DNA of 64,000 nt from Sphingobium xanthum (lineage in GTDB: Bacteria; Pseudomonadota; Alphaproteobacteria; Sphingomonadales; Sphingomonadaceae), in contig NZ_JAHKKS010000008.1 of the NCBI RefSeq assembly GCF_019737615.1, forward strand, positions 62,001 to 126,000, in the 5' to 3' direction. How positions within the stretch are numbered: position 1 is the first letter of the stretch; the number at the start of each line of letters is the position of its first letter. This document shows positions 51,548 to 60,999 of this stretch, in pieces. A program made the position numbers and the translations under genes. The notes under the pieces are model-generated. The model had not been told where the DNA came from. It saw only the letters and a list, made by a program, of their open reading frames with translations, and did no database searches.

Positions 51548-53755
51548 TCAACGGAATATCTTCAGGATCCCGAGGATGGAGGCATGGTCGTCGCTCCAGC
51601 CGACAAAGCCCGGCTCGGCGGGCAACGGCTCCCAGGCGCGTGGATTTGCGGCCTCGAGCCGGGCGATGACGGCGGGGTCGCGCGCGAGGGCGATCCAGTC
51701 CGAGGACATTGCGCCCTGCTTCACGGCTTCCGGACCGGGCAAGTAAATCCGCCGGGCCACATGCCATCCGCCCTGCTTCCCTGCCGCCGCGAGCAGCGGC
51801 TGGAGATCGAGGAAGCGGTTGGAGATGTGGACGAGCAGCAGTCCCGAGGGCGCGAGGCGCTTGCCGTAAAGCGCGAAGGCCTCGCGCGTGAGCAGGTGCA
51901 TCGGCACCGAATCGGACGAGAAGGCGTCGATGACGAGCACATCGAGCGGCGGCATGCGCCCGGCTTCCTGCGCCAGCACGAGCCGCGCGTCGCCGATGGC
52001 GATCGGCGCGTCCGGCGCGCAATCGGCGAGGAAGGTGAAAGCGTGCCTGTCCTTCGCGATCTGGGCGATGGCCGGGTCGATCTCGTAGAAGCGCCAGTCC
52101 TGCCCCGGCTTGCGGTAGCAAGCGAGCGTGCCCGCGCCGAGGCCGACAATGCCGATGCGGGCATGCGGGCCATAGAGATGCGGCGCGGCTTTCAGGCCCA
52201 GGCCGGCACCGCCGAGCGGGGCATAGTAGCTTGTCGCCTCATGCGACCGCCCCGGCTCCAGCCGCAGGATGCCATGGACCGTCGTGCCATGCACAAGCAG
52301 GCGCTGATTGTTCTGTGTGTGCACGGCATAGACGCCGAAATAGCTGCGCATCATCGCGCCCGGCGTGAGGGAGAGCCGCAGCTTCTCCCAGCCGCCCATG
52401 GAAAGGCCGAGGCAGGCGACAAGCGCTGCGAACAGCACCGGCCGTCCGATCGCGAACAAGGCCACGAAGTCGATGGCGAGCGCACCGGCAAGGCGCAGCA
52501 TTTGACCTTGCGCCACCAACGAGATGACGAGGCAGGCCGAAACAGCGATCGCCATTGTCACCGGCGTCCAGAAGCGCGCGCCGACCGGGAAGAGCGGCTC
52601 GCGGCGCAGCAGGAGGGCGGCGGCAAGGATCAGCAGCGGATGCTCATAGGTCCAGTTGAACACCAGCGGCGCGATCAGCGCGCAGACGATACCGCCGATG
52701 ACGCCGCCGACCGACATGCAGAGATAGAAGCGCGTGAGATGCGCGGGCACCGGGCGCAGATCGAACAAGCGGGCATGCAGCGCGCTCGCGACGACGAACA
52801 ATGTGAGCAGCACGAGGCCCGCGATCAGCAGCGGCACCGGCGTCGAATCGGCAAACACGCCCATCGCCGAAACCAGCAGGAAGAAGGGCGCGAAGTCGCG
52901 CATCGCGTGCGCAAAACCGCGTTTCTGCGCGAAGGCGACGGTGAAGCTCAGCAGATAGAGGCCGAGTGGCAGCACCCAGAGCAGGGGCATGGCCACGATG
53001 TCGGTGGTGAGGTGCAGGCTGGTCGAGAGCATCAGGCCCGAGGGCACCGCGGCGAGCAGCGTCCACTGGCCCATAAGCCGCCAGCTTGGCGCCGGCTCGC
53101 TGCTTTCCGCGCGCTCGACGGTTGCAGCAGCCGATCGGCGCGGCAGGGCCAGCGCACACAGCCCGACGAGCACCAGCAGCAGCGCATAGCCGATGCTCCA
53201 CAGCGCGCTCTGCTGCGCTACCGGCAGCAGCGGCTCGACCAGCAGCGGATAGGCGATCAGCCCGGCGAAGCTGCCGAGATTGGACGCGGCATAGAGCGGA
53301 TAGGGATCGCCGCCGGTGCTCGCGACATACCAGCGCTGCATCAGCGGCGCCTGCGCGGAGGCGGCGAGGAATAGCGGACCGATCGAGCAGGCGAACAGCC
53401 AGGGCACCCAGAAAACGGGGCTGGCATCGCCCGGCGGATCGCCCGCGATCAGGCCGATCGGCAGGCTGAGCGCGGCGAGCAGCAGCAGCGCGACATGCAC
53501 GCCGGCTTGGCGACGCGTCGGCAGGCGGCCAAGCAGATGCGCATAGGCATAGCCGCCCAGCAGCAGCGCCTGATAGACCAGCATCGCGCTGTTCCAGACG
53601 GCCGGCGCGCCGCCGAGCCGGGGCAGGGCCATGCGCGCGACCAAAGGCTGGACGAGGAAGAGCAGGAAGGACCCGGCACAGATCGTCACGATGAACAGCG
53701 CGCGGCGCATCGGCGCGGACGGCTGCGATAGTGGCGGTTCTGCGATGCTGGCCAT
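51548..53755 (-). CDS. Fused multi-helix membrane / spermidine-synthase-like protein
   Basis: The protein has 735 residues. The first 430 contain about twelve membrane helices. After about residue 480 comes a Rossmann methyltransferase-like domain of the polyamine synthase family (GIVGLGAGTLACY, FYEIDPAIAQIA, LDVLVIDAFSSDSVPMHLLTREAF, LLVHISNRFLDL). The spermine/spermidine synthase catalytic Asp is replaced by the IDAFSSDS pattern common in these fusions. The family is widespread in alphaproteobacteria with no firm function. A CtrA-like box lies 45 bases upstream. Confidence 0.85.
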   Translation of the reverse strand: MASIAEPPLSQPSAPMRRALFIVTICAGSFLLFLVQPLVARMALPRLGGAPAVWNSAMLVYQALLLGGYAYAHLLGRLPTRRQAGVHVALLLLAALSLPIGLIAGDPPGDASPVFWVPWLFACSIGPLFLAASAQAPLMQRWYVASTGGDPYPLYAASNLGSFAGLIAYPLLVEPLLPVAQQSALWSIGYALLLVLVGLCALALPRRSAAATVERAESSEPAPSWRLMGQWTLLAAVPSGLMLSTSLHLTTDIVAMPLLWVLPLGLYLLSFTVAFAQKRGFAHAMRDFAPFFLLVSAMGVFADSTPVPLLIAGLVLLTLFVVASALHARLFDLRPVPAHLTRFYLCMSVGGVIGGIVCALIAPLVFNWTYEHPLLILAAALLLRREPLFPVGARFWTPVTMAIAVSACLVISLVAQGQMLRLAGALAIDFVALFAIGRPVLFAALVACLGLSMGGWEKLRLSLTPGAMMRSYFGVYAVHTQNNQRLLVHGTTVHGILRLEPGRSHEATSYYAPLGGAGLGLKAAPHLYGPHARIGIVGLGAGTLACYRKPGQDWRFYEIDPAIAQIAKDRHAFTFLADCAPDAPIAIGDARLVLAQEAGRMPPLDVLVIDAFSSDSVPMHLLTREAFALYGKRLAPSGLLLVHISNRFLDLQPLLAAAGKQGGWHVARRIYLPGPEAVKQGAMSSDWIALARDPAVIARLEAANPRAWEPLPAEPGFVGWSDDHASILGILKIFR

Positions 53756-53799
53756 GGCGTCCCGCGCCCCTTTCGCGCGTCGGTCTAGAGCAAGGGAGT

Positions 53800-53814
53800 T
53801 TAGAACAGGGTTAA
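53800..53814 (-). promoter_or_regulatory. CtrA-like box upstream of the fused membrane protein
   Basis: On the minus strand TTAA-CCCTGTT-CTAA. The left half and the CCCTGTTCT stretch resemble the leaders at 28060 and 29886. Confidence 0.45.
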
Positions 53815-53829
53815 CGGGACGTGAGGGCT

Positions 53830-53861
53830 AACTTACCCTCTCGCGCATGCGGGAGAGGGTT
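53830..53861. repeat. Palindromic intergenic repeat (CCTCTCCC family)
   Basis: ACCCTCTCGCGCATGCGGGA...GAGGGT is an inverted repeat of the same kind as the hairpins at 16639-16768 and 56111-56131. Confidence 0.55.
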
Positions 53862-54420
53862 AGCTTTGGTCCCAACTCTCCCGGCTGAGCTCATACACCA
53901 TCGTCGGATTATCCTCCGGCGGATAGTCCGGATCGGGATAATCGAGGTCGGCGCGCCGCGTCATGCCGAGCCGCTCCATCAGCCCCCAGGAGCCGCGATT
54001 GCTTTCCGAGGTCTGCGCATAGACCATCTCCATGCCCAGCTCGCCGAATGCCAGCGCCAGCACGCCCTGTGCGGCCTCGCGGGCATAGCCCTGGCCCCAG
54101 GCGTCGGCGCGCAGCAGCCAGCCGATCTGCACTTGCCGCGCGAGGACCGGCGGCGCGCAGGCGGTCAGGATGCGCGAGAGGCCGCAATGGCCGATCAGCA
54201 TGCCGTCGCTTGCCCGCTCCACCAGCATGAAGGAGAAGCCGTCCTCCGCCCAGCCGCCGGCCATGCGGGCGAACTTGGCGGCGACCTGCTCGGCCGATTG
54301 CGGCCCACCCAGATTGGCCATGACGTCGGGCACGTTCATATGCGCCAGCCAGACGGCCTGATCGCCCTCCGCCTCCGTGCGCAGCCGCAGGCGTGCGGTC
54401 TCGGCGATGATCCGGCTCAT
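53860..54420 (-). CDS. GNAT family N-acetyltransferase
   Basis: This 186-residue protein has RIIAETARLRLRTEAEGDQAVW, the acetyl-CoA site in QIGWLLRADAWGQGYAREAAQGVL, and SNRGSWGLMERLGMTRRADLDYP. Its ATG overlaps the stop of the next GNAT gene upstream (ATGA), so it is translated as the last gene of hemB-GNAT-GNAT. The two GNATs are clearly paralogous. The target is unknown. Confidence 0.88.
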   Translation of the reverse strand: MSRIIAETARLRLRTEAEGDQAVWLAHMNVPDVMANLGGPQSAEQVAAKFARMAGGWAEDGFSFMLVERASDGMLIGHCGLSRILTACAPPVLARQVQIGWLLRADAWGQGYAREAAQGVLALAFGELGMEMVYAQTSESNRGSWGLMERLGMTRRADLDYPDPDYPPEDNPTMVYELSRESWDQS

Positions 54421-54962
54421 GACGGCCGCGCGATGCTGTAGGTGACGTGGCGTAGCAGCGGACTGTCGGCCGGCAGCGCGGGATGATCGAAATCGAGCTC
54501 TTCGTGCCGCGCCATGCCGAGCCGCAGCATCAGGCCCCAACTGCGCACATTGCCGGGCGTCGTGATCGCCCAGACCGAAGCGCTGGTCCTCTGCGCCCAG
54601 ACATGATCGAGGGTCGCCTGCGCCGCCTCGCGCGCATAGCCTTTGCCCCAGGCGTCGGCGGCGAGACGCCAGCCGATTTCGAGCCGATCCTCGATCGGCG
54701 TCCCCGCCGGGCCGGGCTTCACGCCGCAAAAGCCCAGCATCGCGCCATCCTCCCGCCGCTCCACCGCCCAGAAGCAGCAGTCGAAATTGCGCTGGAAGGC
54801 GCGCTGACGGGCAATCGCCGCGTCGATCTCGGCCGCGCTCTGCAACGGCCCGAGATGTTCCATGACGCGCGGGTCGTTACATATCGCATGAAACGGCGAG
54901 GCATCCTCGTCGCGCCATGCGCGCAGGATCAGCCGCTCCGTCTCGATGCGGAACTCATCCAT
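54417..54962 (-). CDS. GNAT family N-acetyltransferase
   Basis: This 181-residue protein has RIETERLILRAWRDEDASPFHAI, EIGWRLAADAWGKGYAREAAQATL and NVRSWGLMLRLGMARHEELDFDHP. It belongs to the same subfamily as its downstream neighbour, with which it overlaps by four bases. Its own start overlaps the end of hemB by eight bases, which implies translational coupling across all three genes. Confidence 0.88.
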   Translation of the reverse strand: MDEFRIETERLILRAWRDEDASPFHAICNDPRVMEHLGPLQSAAEIDAAIARQRAFQRNFDCCFWAVERREDGAMLGFCGVKPGPAGTPIEDRLEIGWRLAADAWGKGYAREAAQATLDHVWAQRTSASVWAITTPGNVRSWGLMLRLGMARHEELDFDHPALPADSPLLRHVTYSIARPS

Positions 54963-55959
54963 TCAGCAGCCGCGCGGCATGCAGGGCATGATAGGTCAGC
55001 ACGCCCGAGCAGCCCGCGCGCTTGAAGGCCATCAGCGTTTCCAGAACCAGCGCGTCCCGGTCGCCCGCGCCCACGGCCGCCGCCGCCTCGATCATCGCAT
55101 ATTCGCCGCTCACCTGATAAGCGAAGACCGGCACGTCGAAGGCGTCCTTCACCCGCGCGACGATGTCGAGATAGGGCAGGCCCGGCTTCACCATCACGCT
55201 GTCGGCGCCCTCGGCTATGTCGAGCGCCACTTCGCGCAGCGCCTCGGCACCATTGGCCGGGTCCATCTGGTAGTTCTTCTTGTCGCCCTTGAGCAGCCCG
55301 CGCGAGCTGACCGCATCGCGGAACGGGCCATAGAAGGCCGAGGCATATTTGGCGGCATAGGCCATGATCTGGACATTGGCGTGGCCCTCGGCTTCCAGCG
55401 CCTCGCGGATCGCGCCGACGCGCCCGTCCATCATGTCGCTGGGCGCAATGATGTCCGCGCCCGCCGCTGCCTGATTGAGCGACTGGCCGATCAGCAGATC
55501 GACCGTGGCATCGTTGACCACATAGCCCATCTCGTCGAGCAGCCCGTCCTGCCCGTGGGCGGTATAAGGGTCGAGCGCGACGTCGGTCAGCAGGCCGATC
55601 TCCGGCACCGCGTCCTTGATGGCGCGGATCGCCTGACACATGAGGTTATCGGGATTCAGCGCTTCGATGCCATCGTCGCTGCGCTTGTCGGCCTCGGTAT
55701 TGGGGAAGAGCGCGAGGCAGGGAATGCCCTGCGCCACCGCGTCCTTCGCGCGCGCCGCGGCCAGATCGACCGACCAGCGCGAGACCCCCGGAAGGCTGGC
55801 GATCGGCTCCTCGACGTTCTTGCCCGCAGTCACGAACAGCGGCCAGATGAAGTCCGAGGGCGCGAGTCGATGCTCGGCATGCAACGCACGGCTCCATGCC
55901 GAGGCGCGCAGACGGCGCATGCGGATGGCGGGATAGCTGGGGTTCGGGAAGGTGGGCAT
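54955..55959 (-). CDS. hemB: Porphobilinogen synthase (5-aminolevulinate dehydratase)
   Basis: This 334-residue protein has the HemB signature: MRRLRASAWSRALHAEHRL, DFIWPLFVT, TDVALDPYTAHGQDG, the active-site Lys in YAAKYASAFYGPFRDA, the second Lys in VMVKPGLPYLD, and VSGEYAMI. It condenses two 5-aminolevulinate molecules into porphobilinogen for heme. The metal-site loop has the Asp/Ala (DPYTAHGQD) Mg-type pattern rather than the three-Cys zinc form. I set the start at ATG 55959 (MPTFPNPSYPAIR). Confidence 0.95.
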   Translation of the reverse strand: MPTFPNPSYPAIRMRRLRASAWSRALHAEHRLAPSDFIWPLFVTAGKNVEEPIASLPGVSRWSVDLAAARAKDAVAQGIPCLALFPNTEADKRSDDGIEALNPDNLMCQAIRAIKDAVPEIGLLTDVALDPYTAHGQDGLLDEMGYVVNDATVDLLIGQSLNQAAAGADIIAPSDMMDGRVGAIREALEAEGHANVQIMAYAAKYASAFYGPFRDAVSSRGLLKGDKKNYQMDPANGAEALREVALDIAEGADSVMVKPGLPYLDIVARVKDAFDVPVFAYQVSGEYAMIEAAAAVGAGDRDALVLETLMAFKRAGCSGVLTYHALHAARLLNG

Positions 55960-56036
55960 GGAGGCGCAATAAGGCGCCAACGCGCGGCATTCAACAGCGA
56001 GCGCAGCTTGCCAACGCATGTTGGCTAGCGAAGCTT

Positions 56037-56131
56037 GGAGAGGGGGAATGGCGCGAGGCCGCAGCCCCTCTCCAACGGCGCCTAACCGCTGAAGCGGCAA
56101 GGCTTCGTATCCTCTCCCGCAAGGGGAGAGG
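56037..56131. repeat. Palindromic intergenic repeat cluster (CCTCTCCC family)
   Basis: GGAGAGGGG (56037) with CCCCTCTCC (56065), then CCTCTCCC-GCAA-GGGGAGAGG (56111-56131). This is the same two-hairpin order as at 16697-16768, and it fills most of the hemB upstream gap. Confidence 0.7.
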
Positions 56132-56142
56132 AGTAACGCGAG

Positions 56143-56364
56143 TTAAAGCGTGAAACTCACATTGCTGAACTGTGCCGCATCCGCCGGATTATAAGCCGCC
56201 CAGACCGGCAGCAGTCCCGCGCCCGCCGCTGTCAGGCCGATCAGCACATAGCCGACATAAAGCAGCACCCGAGGATGGGCCTGTCCCGCGCGATGATTGC
56301 GCGATGCGGACGACAGAACGAAACTCATGAGCGCACTGTAGGTCAGCGCCGCGATTGCCAGCAT
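56143..56364 (-). CDS. Small membrane protein
   Basis: This 73-residue frame has two hydrophobic segments (AIAALTYSALMSFVL and YVGYVLIGLTAAGAGLLPVW) and a short basic loop (RNHRAGQAHPR) between them. It ends AAQFSNVSFTL. A GAGGGTGAGAC stretch before the ATG could serve as ribosome site. It has the look of a real short membrane protein, but no family is recognised. Confidence 0.5.
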   Translation of the reverse strand: MLAIAALTYSALMSFVLSSASRNHRAGQAHPRVLLYVGYVLIGLTAAGAGLLPVWAAYNPADAAQFSNVSFTL

Positions 56365-56514
56365 GTCTCACCCTCTTGTCTCGAAGCGACCAATGCCGTG
56401 CGCCCATATCTGCCCGGTGCGCGGCTCGATCCGATCGATACCCTCATATGGTTAATGGTCGGTGATTTGCTGCACTGCAACATCGATGCGACGGACGGAT
56501 GATCGTCATCTTCG

Positions 56515-56703
56515 CTGTCCTACAGGGCGAAGATCATGGCACTCTTCTCTTGCGCTGGAGCCTTGCCTCCACGACCCGCGCTCTGTCTCATCGTTGAAAA
56601 TCTGCCGAATTTTCGGGCCGTTCTGCGGCCGCGACCGAACTTTTGCGAAATCACCATGGCGCATATGCGCGAACATGGAGAAGTTATCTCGGCAAGTCGT
56701 TGA
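56515..56703. repeat. 189-bp intergenic element, copy 2
   Basis: This copy is homologous over its whole length to 24383-24570. Here the minus-strand frame stays open through the core (MRHGDFAKVRSRPQNGPKIRQ) and on to NDETERG, ending at 56506. The plus strand has a 15-codon frame from ATG 56656. The rest of the 447-base gap between the small membrane gene and parC contains nothing else I can name. Confidence 0.65.
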
Positions 56704-56811
56704 ATCTAGGCCCTCGACGCCAACGCCCGTCGCAAGCGACTCCGCGCAAACCACGCAAGGAAGCGTCAATATCCCAGTGGGCAGGCCGCTTGCCGCTTGC
56801 TAGGGGAGTTT

Positions 56812-59103
56812 ATGACCGACCTTCCCGATGTGCCCGAGGGCATCAAGGACCATCCTTTCGACAGTGCCCTGTCCGAGCGCTACCTCGTCTATGCGCTCTC
56901 GACGATCACGGCGCGCTCGCTGCCGGATCTGCGCGACGGCTTGAAGCCGGTCCATCGCCGCCTGCTCTGGGCGATGCGCCTGCTGCGACTGGAGCCGAGC
57001 GGCCCGGCGCCGGATGTGCTGGTCGCCAATCCCGAGCGCAACAACACTGCCTACAAGAAGTGCGCCCGCGTCGTCGGCGATGTCATCGGCAAGTACCACC
57101 CGCATGGCGACCAGTCGGTTTATGATGCGCTCGTCCGCCTCGCGCAGGATTTCTCGCTGCGCACCCCGCTGATCGACGGGCAGGGCAATTTCGGCAATAT
57201 CGACGGCGATAACGCCGCGGCCATGCGCTACACCGAGGCGCGGCTGACCCAGGCTGCGGCCGATCTCATGGCCGGGCTCGATCAGGGCACGGTCGATTTC
57301 CGCCCCACCTACAATGGCGAAGAGGAAGAGCCGGACATCTTCCCCGGCCTCTTCCCCAATCTGCTCGCCAATGGCGCGAGCGGCATCGCGGTCGGCATGG
57401 CGACCAGCATCCCGCCGCACAATGTCGCCGAGATCATCGACGCGGCCAGCCTGCTCATCGACGAGCCGAAGGCCGAGCATGCCCAGCTCATGGAGCTGAT
57501 GCGCGGGCCGGACTTCCCGACCGGCGGCCTGCTGGTCGATCCGCCACAGATCATTTCGGACGCTTATGCGACCGGTCGCGGCAGCCTGCGCACGCGGGCA
57601 CGCTGGCACAAGGAGGACGAGGGGCGCGGCACCTGGATCGCGGTGGTCGATCAGATTCCCTATGGCGTCGCCAAGGGCAAGCTGATCGAGCAGATCGCCC
57701 AGCTCATCGCCGACAAGAAGCTGCCGATCCTCGCCGACGTCCGCGACGAATCGGACGAGACCTTGCGCATCGTGCTGGAACCGCGCGCCCGCACGGTCGA
57801 TCCCGATGTGCTGATGGACAGCCTGTTCCGGCTGACCGATCTCGAAAACCGCTTCCCGCTCAACATGAACGTGCTGGGTGCGGACCGCACGCCGCGCGTC
57901 ATGGGTCTCAAGGATCTGCTGCTCGCCTGGCTGGTCCACCAGATCGAGGTGCTGGTCCGCCGCGCAAACCACCGCATTGCCCAGATCGACAGCCGGCTGG
58001 AGCTGCTCGACGGCTATATCATCGCCTATCTGAACCTCGATCGGGTGATCCAGATCATCCGCACCGAGGACGAGCCCAAGCCGATCATGATGGCCGAGTT
58101 CCAGCTGACCGACCGACAGGCCGAGGCGATCCTCAACATGCGCCTGCGGTCGCTCCGCCGGCTGGAGGAAATGGAGCTGCGCCGCGAGCATACGGAGCTG
58201 ACCAAGGAGCGCGAGGAGCTGCACAAGCTGGTCGCGGAGCCGGGCCGTCAGCGCCGCAAGCTCAAGAAGGACCTCGCCGAACTGCGCAAGCGCTACACGC
58301 CCGATCAAGGCATCGGCGCGCGGCGCACGGGGCTGGAGCAGGCCGGCCCGGCGCGCGAGATTCCGCTGGAAGCGATGATCGAGCGCGAGCCGATCACCGT
58401 CATCATGTCGCAGCGCGGCTGGATCCGCGCGATGAAGGGCCATGTCGATCTCAGCTCGACCGAGACGCTGAAGTTCAAGGAAGGCGATGGCCCGGCCTAT
58501 GCCTTCCATGCGCAGACCACCGACAAGATCCTGCTGGCAGGATCGGACGGACGCTTTTTCACCCTCGGCGCGGACAAGCTGCCCGGCGGGCGCGGCTTCG
58601 GCGAGCCGGTGCGCCTGATGATCGACCTGCCCAACGAGACCAGCATCATCGCGCTGCTCCCGGCCAGGCTCGACGGACGGCTGCTGCTTGCCGCCAGCGA
58701 CGGGCGCGGCTTCATCGCCCCGATCGGCGAGATCATCGCCGAGACGCGCAAGGGCAGGCAGGTGGTCAATCTCAAGGACAAGGCGAGCCTCAAGATCGTT
58801 CGGCCGATCATGCCGGGCGCCGATTCGGTCGCAACGATCGGCGACAACCGCAAGCTCGTCATCTTCTCGATCGCGGAATTGCCCGAAATGACGCGCGGAC
58901 AGGGCGTCACGCTCCAGCGCTACAAGGATGGCGGCCTTGCCGATGCGACCACTCTCGTGCTGGCGCAGGGGCTGAGCTGGACGATGGGCGGGGAGACCGG
59001 TCGCACGCGCACCGAGACCGATCTGCTGCCCTGGCGCGCGGCCCGCGGCGCCGCCGGACGGATGCCGCCGACCGGCTTCCCGAGGGACAATCGTTTCGAC
59101 TGA
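56812..59103 (+). CDS. parC: DNA topoisomerase IV subunit A
   Basis: This 763-residue protein has [14 protein letters not shown] and the quinolone-resistance region [24 protein letters not shown]. The catalytic Tyr is in [10 protein letters not shown], and the C-terminal domain is a six-bladed beta-pinwheel. The shortened C-terminus and the sequence [17 protein letters not shown] spacer separate it from GyrA. The usual Ser of the quinolone region is Gln, which I believe is normal for alphaproteobacterial ParC. An AGGGGAG ribosome site precedes ATG 56812. ParE is not in the window. Confidence 0.93.
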   Translation: MTDLPDVPEGIKDHPFDSALSERYLVYALSTITARSLPDLRDGLKPVHRRLLWAMRLLRLEPSGPAPDVLVANPERNNTAYKKCARVVGDVIGKYHPHGDQSVYDALVRLAQDFSLRTPLIDGQGNFGNIDGDNAAAMRYTEARLTQAAADLMAGLDQGTVDFRPTYNGEEEEPDIFPGLFPNLLANGASGIAVGMATSIPPHNVAEIIDAASLLIDEPKAEHAQLMELMRGPDFPTGGLLVDPPQIISDAYATGRGSLRTRARWHKEDEGRGTWIAVVDQIPYGVAKGKLIEQIAQLIADKKLPILADVRDESDETLRIVLEPRARTVDPDVLMDSLFRLTDLENRFPLNMNVLGADRTPRVMGLKDLLLAWLVHQIEVLVRRANHRIAQIDSRLELLDGYIIAYLNLDRVIQIIRTEDEPKPIMMAEFQLTDRQAEAILNMRLRSLRRLEEMELRREHTELTKEREELHKLVAEPGRQRRKLKKDLAELRKRYTPDQGIGARRTGLEQAGPAREIPLEAMIEREPITVIMSQRGWIRAMKGHVDLSSTETLKFKEGDGPAYAFHAQTTDKILLAGSDGRFFTLGADKLPGGRGFGEPVRLMIDLPNETSIIALLPARLDGRLLLAASDGRGFIAPIGEIIAETRKGRQVVNLKDKASLKIVRPIMPGADSVATIGDNRKLVIFSIAELPEMTRGQGVTLQRYKDGGLADATTLVLAQGLSWTMGGETGRTRTETDLLPWRAARGAAGRMPPTGFPRDNRFD

Positions 59104-59164
59104 CGAGGCACCGATGCCTGCCCGTTGGCATTGTCAACCAACGAGTCTCGAATCGTCATATGCT

Positions 59165-59179
59165 TTAGCCTTAATTTAC
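59165..59179 (+). promoter_or_regulatory. Weak CtrA-like box upstream of the GGDEF/EAL gene
   Basis: TTAG-CCTTAAT-TTAC keeps the spacing of the CtrA site with two changes, 24 bases before the likely start codon. It is listed only because the other boxes in the window recur near envelope and signalling genes. Confidence 0.25.
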
Positions 59180-59202
59180 CACGGGCGCCTATGCCGTGGG
59201 TC

Positions 59203-60999
59203 ATGACTATCCGCGCAAAACACGATGCGGAAAATTCGGCGGCTGCGATGGCGACGCAGCCCGCCTCTCGTCGTGTCCAGCGGATCGGCGAGGAGCCGGG
59301 CGCGCCGGCCGGCGGCTATTCGGCGCTTTTGCGTGCTTTGCCCTATCCTGCGGCCATGCTCCGTCCCTCCGGCGAAACGGTCGAGGTCTTCGGAATCAAC
59401 GAGGAGTTCACCCGGTTCGACAGCGAGATCGAATCGAGCAGTGCCATGGCCGAGCGGCGCACGGGCCGCGATTTCGACTGGCGCGAACGCGCGCTGGCCA
59501 TGTTCACGTCGCGCCGCGCCTCCGACCGATTCGAGCTCGAGTTCCAGGGCCGGCTCGGCATCCGCGTGTTCAGCTGCTCGCTGACCTGGGTCGATGGCGA
59601 CGAGGGCGACGAATCGGCGCTGCTCTTCACCGCGACCGACCGGACCAGCGAGCGCAAGGCGGAAAGCACCCTGCGCAAGGAGCTGCTGACCGATAGCCTG
59701 ACGTCGCTGCCCAATCGCATCGGCTTCGTCGAGGAGATCGAGCTTCTTGTCGGCGACACGGGCGCCGAGACCGAGATGCCCGGGCGCCCGAACTACGCGA
59801 TCATTGCGCTCGATCTCATTCGCTTCAGCCGCATCAACGAATCGCTGGGCGCGATGGCGGGCGACGAGCTGATCATCACGGTGGCCCGCCGCGTCAAATC
59901 GGTGCTGCGCGCGGGCGACGTGCTGGCGCGCATCGGCGGCAACGAGTTCGCGATCTTCGCGCATGTCACCCACGGCCTCTCCGAAGTGCTGCAGATCGCC
60001 GATCGCGTGCGCAAGGCCTTCGAGCAGCCGATCCGTCTCTCCTCCTATCTCATCAATGTCGAGGTCGCTCTGGGCTGCGCACTGGCGCAGGACGATGATG
60101 ACGACGATGTCGAAAATCTGCTTCGCCAGGCCCAGGCCGCGGTCAAGCGCGCCAAGCAGTCGGGCACGCTCGAAGTCTATCGCGCGCATGTGTTGCGCGA
60201 GGCGCTGAAGCGCTTCACGCTGGAGAACCGCTTGCGCGAGGCGATCGAGCATGGTGCGCTCACCATGGTCTTCCAGCCGCTCATCAATCTGCAGACCGGC
60301 GAGGTCAAAGGCTTCGAGGCGCTGGCACGCTGGGAAGATTCGGTGCTCGGCCCGGTATCGCCAACCGAGTTCATCCCGGTAGCGGAGGAGTCCGGCCTGA
60401 TCGTGCCGCTCGGCCGCTGGGCCATGTGCGAATGCGTGCAGACGCTGGCCGACTGGGACCGCCGCTATGGCGAGCTGCTGCCGATCACGATGAACGTCAA
60501 TCTCTCGCCGGTGCAGATGGTGCGCGACAATGTGCCGCGCGCAGTCGAGGAAGCGCTGCGCTATGCCGGCGTCGATGGCAGCCGGCTCGTCATCGAGCTC
60601 ACCGAGAGCGCGCTCATCACCGATCCCGACAAGACGCGCCAGCTGCTCGCCGCGCTGCGGGCAATGGACGTGACGGTCGCCATGGACGATTTCGGCACCG
60701 GCTTCTCGAACATCTCCGGGCTGCAATCGTTGCCCATCGATCTCCTCAAGATCGACCGCAGCTTCGTGACGGACATGATCGGCGATCCCAACAAGGTCGC
60801 GCTCGTCCGCGCCATCATCAGCCTCGCCGGCGCGCTTGGCATGAAGACCACGGCGGAAGGCATCGAGACCCGCGCCATGGCGGACGAGTTACGCAAGCTC
60901 GGCTGCGATTTCGGCCAGGGCTATTATTTTGCCAAGCCCCTGCCGCCGCTCGATGCCTATCGCTACTGGTCGGACCGCAGCGACGCGACGATCATTTGA
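59203..60999 (+). CDS. GGDEF/EAL cyclic-di-GMP protein (probably phosphodiesterase)
   Basis: The protein has about 598 residues. A PAS-like N-terminal domain (about 30-160: ALPYPAAMLRPSGETVEVFGINEEF) is followed by a GGDEF domain whose active-site motif reads GGNEF (RIGGNEFAIF). The EAL domain keeps the catalytic pattern: EALARW, NVNLS, VIELTES, AMDDFGTGFSN, KIDRSFV, TAEGIET and QGYYFAKP. The altered GGDEF suggests no or weak cyclase activity, so c-di-GMP hydrolysis is the likely role. I chose ATG 59203 (MTIRAKHDAE). It is convergent with cca, overlapping by eight bases. Confidence 0.88.
   Translation: MTIRAKHDAENSAAAMATQPASRRVQRIGEEPGAPAGGYSALLRALPYPAAMLRPSGETVEVFGINEEFTRFDSEIESSSAMAERRTGRDFDWRERALAMFTSRRASDRFELEFQGRLGIRVFSCSLTWVDGDEGDESALLFTATDRTSERKAESTLRKELLTDSLTSLPNRIGFVEEIELLVGDTGAETEMPGRPNYAIIALDLIRFSRINESLGAMAGDELIITVARRVKSVLRAGDVLARIGGNEFAIFAHVTHGLSEVLQIADRVRKAFEQPIRLSSYLINVEVALGCALAQDDDDDDVENLLRQAQAAVKRAKQSGTLEVYRAHVLREALKRFTLENRLREAIEHGALTMVFQPLINLQTGEVKGFEALARWEDSVLGPVSPTEFIPVAEESGLIVPLGRWAMCECVQTLADWDRRYGELLPITMNVNLSPVQMVRDNVPRAVEEALRYAGVDGSRLVIELTESALITDPDKTRQLLAALRAMDVTVAMDDFGTGFSNISGLQSLPIDLLKIDRSFVTDMIGDPNKVALVRAIISLAGALGMKTTAEGIETRAMADELRKLGCDFGQGYYFAKPLPPLDAYRYWSDRSDATII

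Noticed and set aside
51584..53374. Long plus-strand open frame (about 596 codons) opposite the membrane/spermidine-synthase fusion
   Set aside because: Very rich in Arg, His, Gln and Glu, without any fold pattern. It is an antisense shadow of a clear membrane protein.
56800..58509. Long minus-strand open frame opposite parC
   Set aside because: parC is unmistakable on the plus strand, and the antisense translation is low-complexity Asp/Gln/Arg/Leu.
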